DNA of 64,000 nucleotides from positions 1 through 64,000 of the forward strand of contig CAZFSM010000022.1 of the NCBI GenBank assembly GCA_964521625.1. Direction: 5' to 3'. The translations under genes and the position numbers were made by a program. Below, piece after piece: positions 8,196 to 17,409 of this stretch (positions are counted from its first letter, which is position 1; each line of letters opens with the position of its first letter). The DNA is from UBA1444 sp964521625. GTDB taxonomy: Bacteria; Bacillota; Negativicutes; UBA1444. Below the pieces are notes generated by a model. That model saw only the letters and a program-made list of their open reading frames with translations, was not told the origin of the DNA and searched no databases.

Positions 8196-9182
8196 ATGTC
8201 GGCAGTGCTACTAGATGTCCGTGACCTGAAGACCTGGTTCCATACCTTCAAAGGAGTAGTCAAGGCGGTCGACGGCGTCAGTTTCAGTTTGAAAAAAGGC
8301 GCCATTCTGGGGATCGTTGGTGAATCCGGTGGAGGAAAGTCGATCACAGGGTTTTCAATTTTGAAACTGATAGATCCTCCCGGTCGATTTGAAGGCGGGC
8401 AGGTGCTGTTCGAAGGCGAAGACCTGCTGACGAAGACTGAGCAGGAAATGCAGAAGATCCGAGGCAACAAAATTTCCATGATCTTTCAGGACCCGATGAC
8501 ATCCTTGAACCCACTGTATACGATCGGTGAGCAGATCGAGGAATCCCTGCGCAGGCACCAGCCCGGTTTGGCGGCAAAGGAGCGGCGAACCCGGGCGGTG
8601 GAACTTTTGCGCATGGTCGGTATTCCGTCGCCAGAAGCGCGGATTGACTGTTATCCGCACCAGTTCAGCGGCGGCATGCGCCAACGGGTGATTATTGCGA
8701 TATCTCTGGCTACAAGCCCCGCCTTGATCATCGCGGATGAGCCTACCACTGCTCTCGATGTAACGGTGCAGGCGCAAATCATCCAGCGGTTGACCGAACT
8801 GGTCCGGGAGAAAAACACCTCGCTCATTCTGATCACGCATGACCTGGCACTCGTTTCCGAGGTTGCCGACGAAATATTGGTTATGTATTGCGGCAAGGTC
8901 GTCGAGAGCGGACTGGTGGAGGATCTTATCAACCAGCCGTTACATCCCTATACAGCGGGCCTGCTTCATTCGATTCCGAGTTTGGCGACTGAAGGCGCCC
9001 GTTTGGAACAGATCCCCGGTATGGTACCCAGTCCATTTGCGCTGCCGAACGGGTGCAAATTTGCACCGCGCTGCAGTCGTTGCCGCCAGGTTTGCGATGA
9101 GCAGGAACCGGACGTAATTGAGGCCGGGGATGGTCACAAGGTCTGGTGCCATTTTCCGCTGGAAGGAGGCGGCCAGCAGTGA
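8196..9182 (+). CDS. dipeptide-type ABC transporter ATPase (DppD-like)
   Basis: A 328-residue ATPase with Walker A GESGGGKS (residues 42-49), signature FSGGMRQR and Walker B LIIADEPT. The C-terminal extension GCKFAPRCSRCRQVC is the cysteine-bearing oligopeptide-transporter tail found in DppD/OppD. An AGGAAGGGG ribosome site precedes the ATG. The stop codon overlaps the GTG start of the next ATPase gene. Confidence 0.93.
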   Translation: MSAVLLDVRDLKTWFHTFKGVVKAVDGVSFSLKKGAILGIVGESGGGKSITGFSILKLIDPPGRFEGGQVLFEGEDLLTKTEQEMQKIRGNKISMIFQDPMTSLNPLYTIGEQIEESLRRHQPGLAAKERRTRAVELLRMVGIPSPEARIDCYPHQFSGGMRQRVIIAISLATSPALIIADEPTTALDVTVQAQIIQRLTELVREKNTSLILITHDLALVSEVADEILVMYCGKVVESGLVEDLINQPLHPYTAGLLHSIPSLATEGARLEQIPGMVPSPFALPNGCKFAPRCSRCRQVCDEQEPDVIEAGDGHKVWCHFPLEGGGQQ

Positions 9183-10180
9183 GCGACGCGATATTGGAAG
9201 TAAAGAACCTGCGTCAACAGTTTAGCATCAGCGGTGGTTTCTGGAAGGAGCTCAGCTTTTCCGGCGGGAAACTCCGGCGCCAGCCCAAGTTGGTTCACGC
9301 AGTCAACGATGTCAGTTTTTCCATCCGCAAGGGCGAAGTTTTCAGCCTTGTAGGAGAAAGCGGCTGTGGAAAATCCACGGCGGCCCGGACGGTGATCAAG
9401 CTGTTGGAACCGACCGCTGGAGAAATAAAGTTTGACGGTACGGATATCACCCGCCTGAGCGAACAGCAAATGCTGCCATTTCGTCGACGCATGCAGATGG
9501 TTTTCCAAAATCCATATGCTTCACTTAACCCAAGGCATACGATCCGGACCATCCTGACAGAACCGATGCTGTTTCATGGTCTGGCGGCAGACAGGAAGGA
9601 AGCGGATGAAAAAGCCCTGTCCCTGCTGGATAAGGTAGGGCTGCGGTTGGAGCAGGCAGACCGGTTTCCCCATCAGTTTAGCGGCGGGCAACGGCAACGC
9701 ATCAGCATCGCCCGAGCGCTGGCCCTGACGCCGGAATTCATCATCGCCGACGAGCCGGTCTCCGCATTGGATGTTTCCATCCAGGCGCAGATTCTCAACC
9801 TGATGATGGATCTGCGGGAAGAATTCAACCTCTCTTATCTGTTCATCGCCCATGACCTCTCGGTAGTCAAGCATATCAGCGACCGAGTGGGTGTCATGTA
9901 TCTCGGAAAATTGGTTGAAGTCGGCAGCAAAAAGGTTATCTATGGCAATCCGCTTCATCCTTATACCCGGGCCTTGTTTGCGGCGGCTCCGGTGCTGGGC
10001 AGTCACAACCTGCGCGATGCCCAGTTGGCGGGGGATGTTCCGGCGACGCCGACAGAGTTGCCGCTAGGCTGCTTTTTTGCCGGCCGCTGCCCGAAGGTCA
10101 TGTCGGTTTGCCTCGAAACACCGCCGGAAATGAAATCCTATGGAGACGACCATCTTTGCGCTTGCCATTTACAGGGGTAA
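9179..10180 (+). CDS. dipeptide-type ABC transporter ATPase (DppF-like)
   Basis: About 333 residues. The GTG at 9179 is chosen: GGAAGGAGG lies 9 bases upstream and the GTGA overlap with the previous stop indicates coupling. Walker A GESGCGKST, signature FSGGQRQR, Walker B FIIADEPVSALD and the tail CFFAGRCPKVMSVC are all present. It is the second ATPase of the transporter. Confidence 0.92.
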   Translation: MSDAILEVKNLRQQFSISGGFWKELSFSGGKLRRQPKLVHAVNDVSFSIRKGEVFSLVGESGCGKSTAARTVIKLLEPTAGEIKFDGTDITRLSEQQMLPFRRRMQMVFQNPYASLNPRHTIRTILTEPMLFHGLAADRKEADEKALSLLDKVGLRLEQADRFPHQFSGGQRQRISIARALALTPEFIIADEPVSALDVSIQAQILNLMMDLREEFNLSYLFIAHDLSVVKHISDRVGVMYLGKLVEVGSKKVIYGNPLHPYTRALFAAAPVLGSHNLRDAQLAGDVPATPTELPLGCFFAGRCPKVMSVCLETPPEMKSYGDDHLCACHLQG

Positions 10181-10229
10181 AGCGGATATTGTGGAAGAAG
10201 TTATTATCGAAACTGCGGAGGCGAAACAA

Positions 10230-11405
10230 TTGAAACAGGTCATCAAACAAAAAATCGACCAGGCGAAAGAGTCGCTCCTGAAACTCAGTCATGATATTCA
10301 CGCCAATCCGGAACTGGGATTCGAGGAATACCGCGCGCTGGAATGGCAGAAAGCCTTACTGGAGCAATACGGTTTTGCTGTGGAAACACCTTACTGCGGA
10401 ATGGCGACGGCTTATCGCGCTACGTTTAAAGGGAAGGGACCGGGACCCAGAGTTGCCATCTTGTCGGAGTACGATGCGCTGGCGGGAATAGGCCATGCCT
10501 GCGGGCACAACATCATCGCTGCCTGCGCCGTTGGCGCCGGGATCGGTCTCTCCGCAGTCATGTCCGAGTTGGACGGAGAGGTGGTGGTCGTGGGAACTCC
10601 GGCGGAAGAAGGCGGCGGCGGCAAGATCCTCATGGTGGAACAAGGGGCTTTTCAGGATATTGACTTTGCCATGATGATGCACCCGAGCACTGAAAATCTG
10701 ATCGGTCGGGGCGGCCTTGCTGCGGTGTCCCTTACCGCCGGATATTTTGGCAAGGGAACCCATTCCTCCGGACCGGAAAAAGGCATCAATGCCCTTGCCT
10801 CATTGATCGGTCTGTTCAACAATATTAATGTACTACGGGGGAACTGGAAACTCAAAGAAGGTCCGAATATCAATGGCATTATTACTGACGGCGGAGTGGC
10901 CTCGAATATTGTTCCCGAGTATGCCGCCGCCAAGTTTACCGCCCGGGCGTATACCCGCCGGTATCTGCTGAAAATGATCGAAGACGTAAAAATAGCGGCG
11001 CAGGCGGCGGCGATGCTCACTGGCGCTGAATGCAAAGTGGAGGTCGGTATTCTCTACGCCGAGCGGTATTCCAATCTGGCGATGGGTGAAGCCTTCAAGG
11101 CCAACATGGAGATGTTGGGAGAAGTGATGAACTATCCTGATCCACAGGACTCGATCGGGTCGTCGGATATTGGCAATGTGTCGATGGTGGTACCTTCGAT
11201 TCATGAGTATCTGGCCATTGCGCCCAAAAGCGTTACCGGACACAGCGACGAATTCAGGGAAGCCTCCCTCTCGCCGAGGGCCGATGACGTGGTCATCCTG
11301 GCTGCCAAGGGACTGGCGTCAACCGCGTATGATCTTTTCACTGACGTAGCGCTGCGGGAATGCGTAAAAACGGAGTTTACCAGCGTGGCGCAAGCTTCTG
11401 CCTAG
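10230..11405 (+). CDS. M20 family amidohydrolase (AbgB-like)
   Basis: About 391 residues. The TTG at 10230 is favoured because GCGGAGG lies 8 bases before it; an in-frame ATG at 10140 would overlap the ATPase gene by 41 bases. The sequence has LSHDIHANPELGFEEYRA, CGHNIIAACAVGAGIG and GTPAEEGGGGKILMVEQGAF, the metal-site pattern of M20D aminoacylases and p-aminobenzoyl-glutamate hydrolases. It probably cleaves an N-acyl or amide bond in the imported solute in the cytoplasm. Its place directly after the transporter genes supports this. Confidence 0.85.
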   Translation: MKQVIKQKIDQAKESLLKLSHDIHANPELGFEEYRALEWQKALLEQYGFAVETPYCGMATAYRATFKGKGPGPRVAILSEYDALAGIGHACGHNIIAACAVGAGIGLSAVMSELDGEVVVVGTPAEEGGGGKILMVEQGAFQDIDFAMMMHPSTENLIGRGGLAAVSLTAGYFGKGTHSSGPEKGINALASLIGLFNNINVLRGNWKLKEGPNINGIITDGGVASNIVPEYAAAKFTARAYTRRYLLKMIEDVKIAAQAAAMLTGAECKVEVGILYAERYSNLAMGEAFKANMEMLGEVMNYPDPQDSIGSSDIGNVSMVVPSIHEYLAIAPKSVTGHSDEFREASLSPRADDVVILAAKGLASTAYDLFTDVALRECVKTEFTSVAQASA

Positions 11406-11427
11406 AGCGGTACGAAGGAGGCGAGCG

Positions 11428-13155
11428 ATGATCGACAGCGAATTTTATCGGCAATGCCTGCCGTTTGCCCGGGGCGAAGTTGCCGCGGACCTGGTGATTC
11501 GCAATGCCCGGCTGGCCAATGTCTTCACGCTTGAATATGAACAGACTGATGTTGCTGTGGCGCGGGGAATTATCGTTGGCGTGGGCAAAGGCTACGTCGG
11601 GGCGGAAACAGTTGACGCCACCGGCAAAGTACTGATGCCAGGGATGATTGACGGTCATGTGCATGTGGAAAGTTCCCTGCTCACGCCGCGACGATTTGCC
11701 GAGGCGGTGGTTCCACTAGGAACAGCCGCAGTGATGGCGGATCCGCATGAAATAGCCAATGTATGGGGAAAAACCGGCATCGCGGCGATGCAACAAAATG
11801 CTCAGGGGCAGCCGCTGGATTTTTTTTGGGCGGCGCCTTCCTGTGTGCCGGCATCCGATTTCGAAACCTGCCGCGAACCGCTTGCGGCGGCGGAGTTGAC
11901 CGCTCTGTTCGAACAAGGGTTGTGCCAGCATTTGGGCGAAATGATGAATTTTCCGGCTGTAATCGCCGGCGACGCCGAAGTTTGGAGCAAGATTGCCGCT
12001 GCTGGCGGTCGGCCGCTGACCGGGCACGCGCCTGGGGTTGGCGGTAAAGAGCTGTGCGCCTATCTTTTAAGTGGTTGTCGGGCAGACCATGAAACAATTG
12101 GGTATGCCGAAGGGTTGGAAAAACTCCGACGCGGTGGCTGGCTGATGATGCGGGCGGGAGCGGCATCAAACGATTTGCCGGCATTGGCGCCGCTCGTAAT
12201 CGAAAATCCGCTGCGGGCTGCGCGTTGCATGGTAGTCAGCGATGATCTGACGCCGACAGCGATCCTGCAGGATGGTTATATGGACGCGAAAATGCGTGCT
12301 ATGTGCAGTTTTGGAATCAATCCGCTGGTCGCGTTACGGATGGTGACGCTGTCGCCAGCCGAATATTTTGGCTTGCCGCGCCGGGGCGGGATTGCGCCGG
12401 GTTGGCTGGCGGATTTGGTATTGGTTGACAGTCTGGAGTCCTGCCGGGTTGCCCGGGTCTGGAAAGGTGGTAAACTGGTGGCCCAGACGGGGCAACTTTG
12501 CCAACAGTTTGACAGGTCATTTGCCACAGGACCGGCAATGTCCACACAGCCATTGTCACCAGCAGCGATCCAACTGGCAGCGCCGCCGGGGAAAACCCAA
12601 ATTCGACTGATTGGTTGGCAAAAAGGTTCGTTGCTCACCGAGTCATTAACTGCCACGGCGAAACTGGCAACAGGTAAAGTCGTGGCTGACCCCGGGCAGG
12701 ATATTGTCAAACTGGTTGTACAGGAACGTAACGGAAATTCCGGTGAAATCGCCGTCGGCTTTGTCAAAGGGCTTGGCCTGCGCCGGGGCGCTCTGGGGTC
12801 ATCTGTCGCCCATGACGCGCATCCGTTTGTCGTTGCCGGCGCTGATGATCTGTCGATTCTGACCGCGTTGGCCTGGTTGCGTGAACAGGGCGGCGGTCTG
12901 GTAGCCTGTGAAGGCGAAAAAATACTGGCCTGTCTGCCGCTGCCGGTCGCAGGCTTGATGAGCGATTCGCCGCTGGCGGTGGTGGCTAGCGCACTGAAAA
13001 TGGTTGATCAGGCGGCTGGCGGACTGGGAGTGATTGGTGATCACCCCTGTATGGCGTTGTCCTTCCTGTCTTTGTCGGTTATTCCAAGCTTGAAACTGAC
13101 AGATCAGGGCTATGTGGACCTGGGACAAGGTGGACGGCAAAGCTTGTTTGTGTGA
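11428..13155 (+). CDS. ade: adenine deaminase
   Basis: A 575-residue amidohydrolase-superfamily enzyme that converts adenine to hypoxanthine and ammonia. Metal-binding DGHVHVESSLLTP near residue 75, ADPHEIANVWG, and GHAPGVGGKELCAYL follow the bacterial Ade family, as do the C-terminal Ade domain motifs (SVAHDAHPFVVAGAD). Length is normal for the family. It has an AAGGAGG site before the ATG and follows the M20 gene by 22 bases, suggesting shared transcription with the peptide transporter operon. Confidence 0.93.
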   Translation: MIDSEFYRQCLPFARGEVAADLVIRNARLANVFTLEYEQTDVAVARGIIVGVGKGYVGAETVDATGKVLMPGMIDGHVHVESSLLTPRRFAEAVVPLGTAAVMADPHEIANVWGKTGIAAMQQNAQGQPLDFFWAAPSCVPASDFETCREPLAAAELTALFEQGLCQHLGEMMNFPAVIAGDAEVWSKIAAAGGRPLTGHAPGVGGKELCAYLLSGCRADHETIGYAEGLEKLRRGGWLMMRAGAASNDLPALAPLVIENPLRAARCMVVSDDLTPTAILQDGYMDAKMRAMCSFGINPLVALRMVTLSPAEYFGLPRRGGIAPGWLADLVLVDSLESCRVARVWKGGKLVAQTGQLCQQFDRSFATGPAMSTQPLSPAAIQLAAPPGKTQIRLIGWQKGSLLTESLTATAKLATGKVVADPGQDIVKLVVQERNGNSGEIAVGFVKGLGLRRGALGSSVAHDAHPFVVAGADDLSILTALAWLREQGGGLVACEGEKILACLPLPVAGLMSDSPLAVVASALKMVDQAAGGLGVIGDHPCMALSFLSLSVIPSLKLTDQGYVDLGQGGRQSLFV

Positions 13156-13224
13156 TGGTTTTGCTGATAAAACAAAGTAGTCGAGGTTTCTGCTGTGATA
13201 TCATGAAATAGGGAGAATGAAGCA

Positions 13225-13626
13225 ATGCGGAATAAGAATTTGAAAGTTAGGAGTTTGTTGCTGTTGGGCATAGTATCTTTTATCCTATCGATGCTTACGG
13301 GCTGCGGCGCAGGGTCGGCCGATCCTGCGGTCGATGTATCGGTCGATGAAGCTTTGCGCCTCTGGCAGAATAAAGAGGCGATCCTGATTGATGTCAGGAC
13401 CCCGGCGGAATACCGCGACGGTCATATTCCCGGCGTGGCGAATATCCCGTTGGATGAACTGGAAAAAAGAATAGGCGAGATTCCCAAAGATAAGAAAGTG
13501 GTGCTGATCTGCCGGACAGGCAACCGCAGCGCGCAGGGGACCAAGTTGTTGCGTAGCAAAGGAATGACCAACGTGTTTAATAGTACCGGCGGCATGTCGA
13601 GCTGGAAAGGCCCGGTGGAGAAGTAA
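13225..13626 (+). CDS. rhodanese-like lipoprotein
   Basis: A 133-residue protein with a lipoprotein signal (MLTGC, Cys27) and a single rhodanese domain: ILIDVRTPAEYRDGHIPGVANIPL and the active loop CRTGNRSAQ with catalytic Cys96. It should sit on the outer face of the membrane and transfer sulfane sulfur. The stop codon overlaps the next gene's ATG (TAATG). Its position just before a sigma-54 regulator of cysteine breakdown hints at a link to sulfur chemistry, but this is only proximity. Confidence 0.88.
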   Translation: MRNKNLKVRSLLLLGIVSFILSMLTGCGAGSADPAVDVSVDEALRLWQNKEAILIDVRTPAEYRDGHIPGVANIPLDELEKRIGEIPKDKKVVLICRTGNRSAQGTKLLRSKGMTNVFNSTGGMSSWKGPVEK

Positions 13627-13943
13627 TGAACCTGTTTCAACTGCCCGCCTGCCTGCCGCAACAGGAAGTGCTGGACACCCTGGTACAGCGCGGTGACATT
13701 CGTATCGAGCGGATCATTTCAACCGGACAGTCTTCACCGCCCGGATTTTGGTATGACCAGGCCGAAGATGAGTGGATTGCCGTATTGCAAGGCAATGCGG
13801 CGTTGGAGTGGGCAGACGGTACGGTACAGGAATTGGCGACCGGCGATTATCTGTTGATTCCGGCCGGCAAAAAGCATCGGGTGGCGCTAACTTCGGCGGA
13901 GCCGCCCTGCATCTGGCTGGCAATATTCATGTCCCCCACGTGA
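13626..13943 (+). CDS. cupin-domain protein
   Basis: A 105-residue single-domain cupin. GFWYDQAEDEWIAVLQGNAALEW and GDYLLIPAGKKHRVALTS match the two cupin motifs; the first motif has Glu/Asp rather than the full set of metal-binding histidines, while the second keeps KHRV. Substrate unknown. It overlaps the rhodanese gene stop, so the two are coupled. Confidence 0.85.
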   Translation: MNLFQLPACLPQQEVLDTLVQRGDIRIERIISTGQSSPPGFWYDQAEDEWIAVLQGNAALEWADGTVQELATGDYLLIPAGKKHRVALTSAEPPCIWLAIFMSPT

Positions 13944-13978
13944 AGCGTAATTTCTGAGCGAGGGAGCGTACAGGCAAA

Positions 13979-15811
13979 ATGGCAAGCGAAACGAGTTTGA
14001 GCAAGAATCAGGCCGATGTGCAGCAAGTGGCGGAGGCGATTGCCAGCGTTTTGACTGTGGAAGTAACGATTGCTGATGAACGCCTGCGTCGCATTGCAGG
14101 AACCGGGCGTTACGCAGGAAAAATTGGCGACCGGTTGGTGAAAGACTCGGCTTTTGCTGCGGTATTGCGGGAAAAGCGGGGCTTTTTCATTGCAAATCCG
14201 CGTGAACATGATGTCTGCAATACATGTGAAGGCAAACAGACCTGCGAGGAGCGTGCGGAGGTCTGTTGCCCAATCACACTGGACGGGCGGGTGATTGGCG
14301 TGATTGCCCTGATCGCTTGTGATGAAACGCAATACCGGATTCTGTTGGCAAAGCCGGATGGATTGTTTGATTTTTTGCAGCGGATGGCGGATTTGCTGGC
14401 CAGCAAGATTGCCGGGCGGGAACGACTGAAACAGCTGCATGCAATTCAGCAGCAATTGACGACTTTGTTGGATACGGTTCAGGAAGGAATTATTGCAGTA
14501 GACCGTAACGGAAAAATTGTCAATATCAATGCGGCAGCGGCGAAGATGCTCCATGTTGAGCAAAAGGCAGTAATGGGCAGGGAGCTGGCGGGGCAGATTT
14601 CAGGCTTGCCTTTGGCGGATAGCCTGGCAACCGGCCATGATATTTTTAATCAGGAAGCGTTTCGCATGATCAGGGGACGGCGCATATATTATGTTGCAAC
14701 AGTTAAGACCTGGCTGGGCGGGATGGAAGTTTTGGGCGCTGTAGTAACCTTGCGGGAAATGGCGGAAGTGAAGAGAATTGTCTCCAACCTGTCAACGCAG
14801 GAACACTGCTTCAGTTTCGATATGATTATCGGCGATAGTCCGGCGCTTGCCAAGACGAAACAGGAAGCTGCGCAGGCGGCTGCCGGCAACGTGACGGTGC
14901 TGATCCAGGGAGAAAGCGGCACAGGCAAGGAATTGTTCGCCCGCGCGATTCACAATGCCAGCGTCAGGCGCGACAAACCGATCATCGCGATCAATTGCGC
15001 GGCGATTCCTGAAGCATTACTGGAAAGCGAACTGTTTGGCTACGAAGAGGGGGCTTTTACCGGCGCCAGGCGCGGCGGCAAACCCGGCAAATTTGAACTG
15101 GCTGATGGTGGCACGGTATTTCTCGATGAAATCGGCGACATGTCGCTCTCCTTGCAGGCTAAACTTTTGCGAGTGCTTCAAGAACGCAGGATTGAACGCG
15201 TTGGCAGTACGGAAACCACCGCCATCGATGTACGGATTATCGCGGCCACGCATAAAGATATTGAAGCGATGGTAAGTCGGGGCGAGTTTCGTCAGGACTT
15301 GTACTACCGGATAAATGTTTTCCCGCTGCAAATACCGTCCTTGCGTCAGCGCCGACAGGATTTGCCTTTGCTGATTGATAGTTTCCTAGCCCGCTATCGC
15401 GATAAGATGGCGAAGAACGTGGATTGCATCGATGCCAACGCGTACGCTTGTTTAGTGGATTACACCTGGCCAGGCAATATTCGCGAACTGGAGAATACGA
15501 TTGAATATCTGGTCAGTATTGCAGACGGCAAAAATATTGAAGAACGGCACATTCCGCAGCGGATTAAAGTCGCCAGCGGCAACGCACAGACGAGGCCGGC
15601 GGCCGGCGTACAGCAAATACCCATGCTGACGATTGCCGAACTGGAAAAGAATGCAATCATGAATGCGATCAAACAATTTGGCCTGACCATGCGCGGCAAA
15701 ACGCAGCTGACGCAGGCGCTGGGACTCAGCAAAGCGACGTTATATCGGAAATTGAAGCAGTACAAAATCGCAACCGACTTGTCTCAAATTGAGAACGACG
15801 AATCAAAATGA
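13979..15811 (+). CDS. cdsR: sigma-54-dependent activator, likely CdsR-like
   Basis: A 610-residue enhancer-binding protein. Residues 1-145 form a GAF-like sensory part with an unusual cysteine cluster (Cys80, 83, 89, 96, 97). A PAS domain follows at about 155-265. The AAA+ domain has Walker A GESGTGKE (311-318), the sigma-54-contacting GAFTGA (358-363) and GTVFLDEIGDM. A Fis-type helix-turn-helix closes the protein (QALGLSKATLYRKLKQY). The next gene is a cysteine desulfidase with a -24/-12 promoter, so this is most likely its activator, as CdsR is for cdsB in Clostridioides difficile. The effector could be cysteine or sulfide; that is inference. Confidence 0.88.
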   Translation: MASETSLSKNQADVQQVAEAIASVLTVEVTIADERLRRIAGTGRYAGKIGDRLVKDSAFAAVLREKRGFFIANPREHDVCNTCEGKQTCEERAEVCCPITLDGRVIGVIALIACDETQYRILLAKPDGLFDFLQRMADLLASKIAGRERLKQLHAIQQQLTTLLDTVQEGIIAVDRNGKIVNINAAAAKMLHVEQKAVMGRELAGQISGLPLADSLATGHDIFNQEAFRMIRGRRIYYVATVKTWLGGMEVLGAVVTLREMAEVKRIVSNLSTQEHCFSFDMIIGDSPALAKTKQEAAQAAAGNVTVLIQGESGTGKELFARAIHNASVRRDKPIIAINCAAIPEALLESELFGYEEGAFTGARRGGKPGKFELADGGTVFLDEIGDMSLSLQAKLLRVLQERRIERVGSTETTAIDVRIIAATHKDIEAMVSRGEFRQDLYYRINVFPLQIPSLRQRRQDLPLLIDSFLARYRDKMAKNVDCIDANAYACLVDYTWPGNIRELENTIEYLVSIADGKNIEERHIPQRIKVASGNAQTRPAAGVQQIPMLTIAELEKNAIMNAIKQFGLTMRGKTQLTQALGLSKATLYRKLKQYKIATDLSQIENDESK

Positions 15812-15873
15812 GAATAGCTGATTTTCCTGCGGTTTGATCAATACGCGGGCAACCACTTGAATCAAAATGAGAA
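15782..15873 (+). promoter_or_regulatory. upstream activator sites for the sigma-54 promoter
   Basis: A 15-base exact repeat, GAATCAAAATGAGAA, occurs at 15800-15814 and 15859-15873. A related palindrome TCTCAA-A-TTGAGA lies at 15782-15794. All share a (T)TGAGAA half site and are 50-140 bases upstream of the -24 element, the usual place for enhancer sites. The first copies overlap the end of the regulator gene. Confidence 0.75.
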
Positions 15874-15922
15874 ATTGCTCTAATATAACAGGCTGATTTG
15901 GGTCAATTCGGGCGGTTTTTTC

Positions 15923-15938
15923 TGGCATGCATCTTGCA
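15923..15938 (+). promoter_or_regulatory. sigma-54 (-24/-12) promoter
   Basis: TGGCATG-CATC-TTGCA matches the consensus TGGCACG-N4-TTGCW with correct spacing. Transcription would start near 15950, giving a short leader before the ATG at 15977. Confidence 0.88.
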
Positions 15939-15976
15939 ATGAATAGTTGTCAATACGCATGTCGGGAGGCAAAATA

Positions 15977-17278
15977 ATGAAATTTCAGGATGAAGTGATT
16001 GCATTGATTCAGGCCGGAGTCAAACCGGCGCTTGGTTGCACCGAACCGGGCGCGGTGGCGTTGGCGGCGGCTTACGCCGGACAGGCGCTTGGCGAGGAGA
16101 TTCCGCTAAAAGTCGAGGTCTGCGTTGATTCCAACGTTTATAAAAATGGCGTTGCCGTCGGTATTCCCGGCACCGGCAAGGTTGGGCTGGGGATTGCGGC
16201 TGCGCTGGGCGCCTTGATCAAGGAACCGGCGCTGGAATTATCCGTGCTCAGCCGGATTACGCCGGAGCTGCTATCGGCGGCGGATGCGCTGCTGGCCGGG
16301 GATAATGTCGGCATCAGTTTGAATGATCATCAAGGCCTGCATATTGAAGTGAAAGTCCGCGGAGCCAAAGGTTGGGCCCGCGCCGTGATTGACGGCAGTC
16401 ATACCAATCTGATCCTGCTGGAACATGATGGTGAAACACTTTCCTGTAAAGCGGCGGCTGCTGCGGCAAAAAGTGTGGCGATCATGAATAACGCCGAAGT
16501 CACACTGGCGGGAATTATATCAGCGGTGGAAGAAATGCCGGACGACTCGTTTGCTTTTTTTGCGGAGAGTATCCGGATGAACCAGGCGGCGGCACAGGCA
16601 GGTTTACAGGGCCGCCTGGGCATGGCGATCGGCGCTAATTTTCAGGATATGATCAACGAAAAAATCCTCGCCGATGATCTGGTGCTGTACGCGAAAATTC
16701 TCACCGCGGCAGCGGCTGATGCGCGGATGTCAGGCGAAAACATCCCGGTGATGAGCGTGGCCGGCAGCGGCAACCACGGCCTGACGGCGATCCTGCCGGT
16801 GGTGGCGGTGGCGGAACGACTGAACGTGCCGCAGGAAAAGCTGCATCGGGCGCTGGCAATCAGCGCGTTGACGACGCTGTATATCAAAACCTACACCGGC
16901 AGCCTGTCGGCGCTATGCGGTTGCGCCGTGGCGGCGGCGACCGGCGCCAGCTCGGCCATTGTCTGGATGCTGGGCGGCAGCCGGGCACAGATCGACGGCA
17001 CAATTAAAAACATGATCGCCAACCTGACCGGCATGATCTGCGACGGAGGCAAAGTCGGCTGTGCGCTGAAATTGTCGACGGCAGCCGGAGTGGCAGTAGA
17101 GACAGCCCTGTTGACGCTGAAAAATGTTCTGGTGCCGGACAGTAACGGGATCATCTTCCAATCGACTGATGACTCAATTCGCAATTTGGGTATGGTCAGT
17201 AGCCCCGGTATGCTGGAAACCGACAAAGTGATTTTGAAAATCATGCTGGAGAAAAGTAAAGCGCCAGTCGTTCCCTAA
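15977..17278 (+). CDS. cdsB: L-cysteine desulfidase family protein (CdsB/CyuA/YhaM)
   Basis: 433 residues of the UPF0597/L-cysteine desulfidase family, which breaks cysteine to pyruvate, sulfide and ammonia using a [4Fe-4S] cluster. Visible landmarks are LIQAGVKPALGCTEPGAVALA (Cys21), the SALCGCAVAAATGASSA segment and MICDGGKVGCALK; three conserved cysteines hold the cluster in characterised members. The ATG at 15977 is preferred to an upstream in-frame ATG because CGGGAGG lies directly ahead and the predicted transcription start leaves room. Expression should depend on sigma-54 and the neighbouring activator. Confidence 0.88.
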   Translation: MKFQDEVIALIQAGVKPALGCTEPGAVALAAAYAGQALGEEIPLKVEVCVDSNVYKNGVAVGIPGTGKVGLGIAAALGALIKEPALELSVLSRITPELLSAADALLAGDNVGISLNDHQGLHIEVKVRGAKGWARAVIDGSHTNLILLEHDGETLSCKAAAAAAKSVAIMNNAEVTLAGIISAVEEMPDDSFAFFAESIRMNQAAAQAGLQGRLGMAIGANFQDMINEKILADDLVLYAKILTAAAADARMSGENIPVMSVAGSGNHGLTAILPVVAVAERLNVPQEKLHRALAISALTTLYIKTYTGSLSALCGCAVAAATGASSAIVWMLGGSRAQIDGTIKNMIANLTGMICDGGKVGCALKLSTAAGVAVETALLTLKNVLVPDSNGIIFQSTDDSIRNLGMVSSPGMLETDKVILKIMLEKSKAPVVP

Positions 17279-17294
17279 ATGGATTTTGCTAAAT

Positions 17295-17322
17295 TTGCTT
17301 GCTTTCTGAATAGAAATATGAT
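17295..17322 (+). promoter_or_regulatory. probable sigma-A promoter of the amino-acid ABC operon
   Basis: TTGCTT (17295-17300), a 16-base spacer and TATGAT (17317-17322). It would produce a leader of about 150 bases before the binding-protein gene, and that leader contains an intrinsic terminator. Confidence 0.5.
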
Positions 17323-17409
17323 AAATTTTCATTCATACAAAGAATATTTTCCTTAAAAACACCGAAATAATTCGCGATTTCGTCCCCCGATATGATTTGG
17401 ATGGCAATG

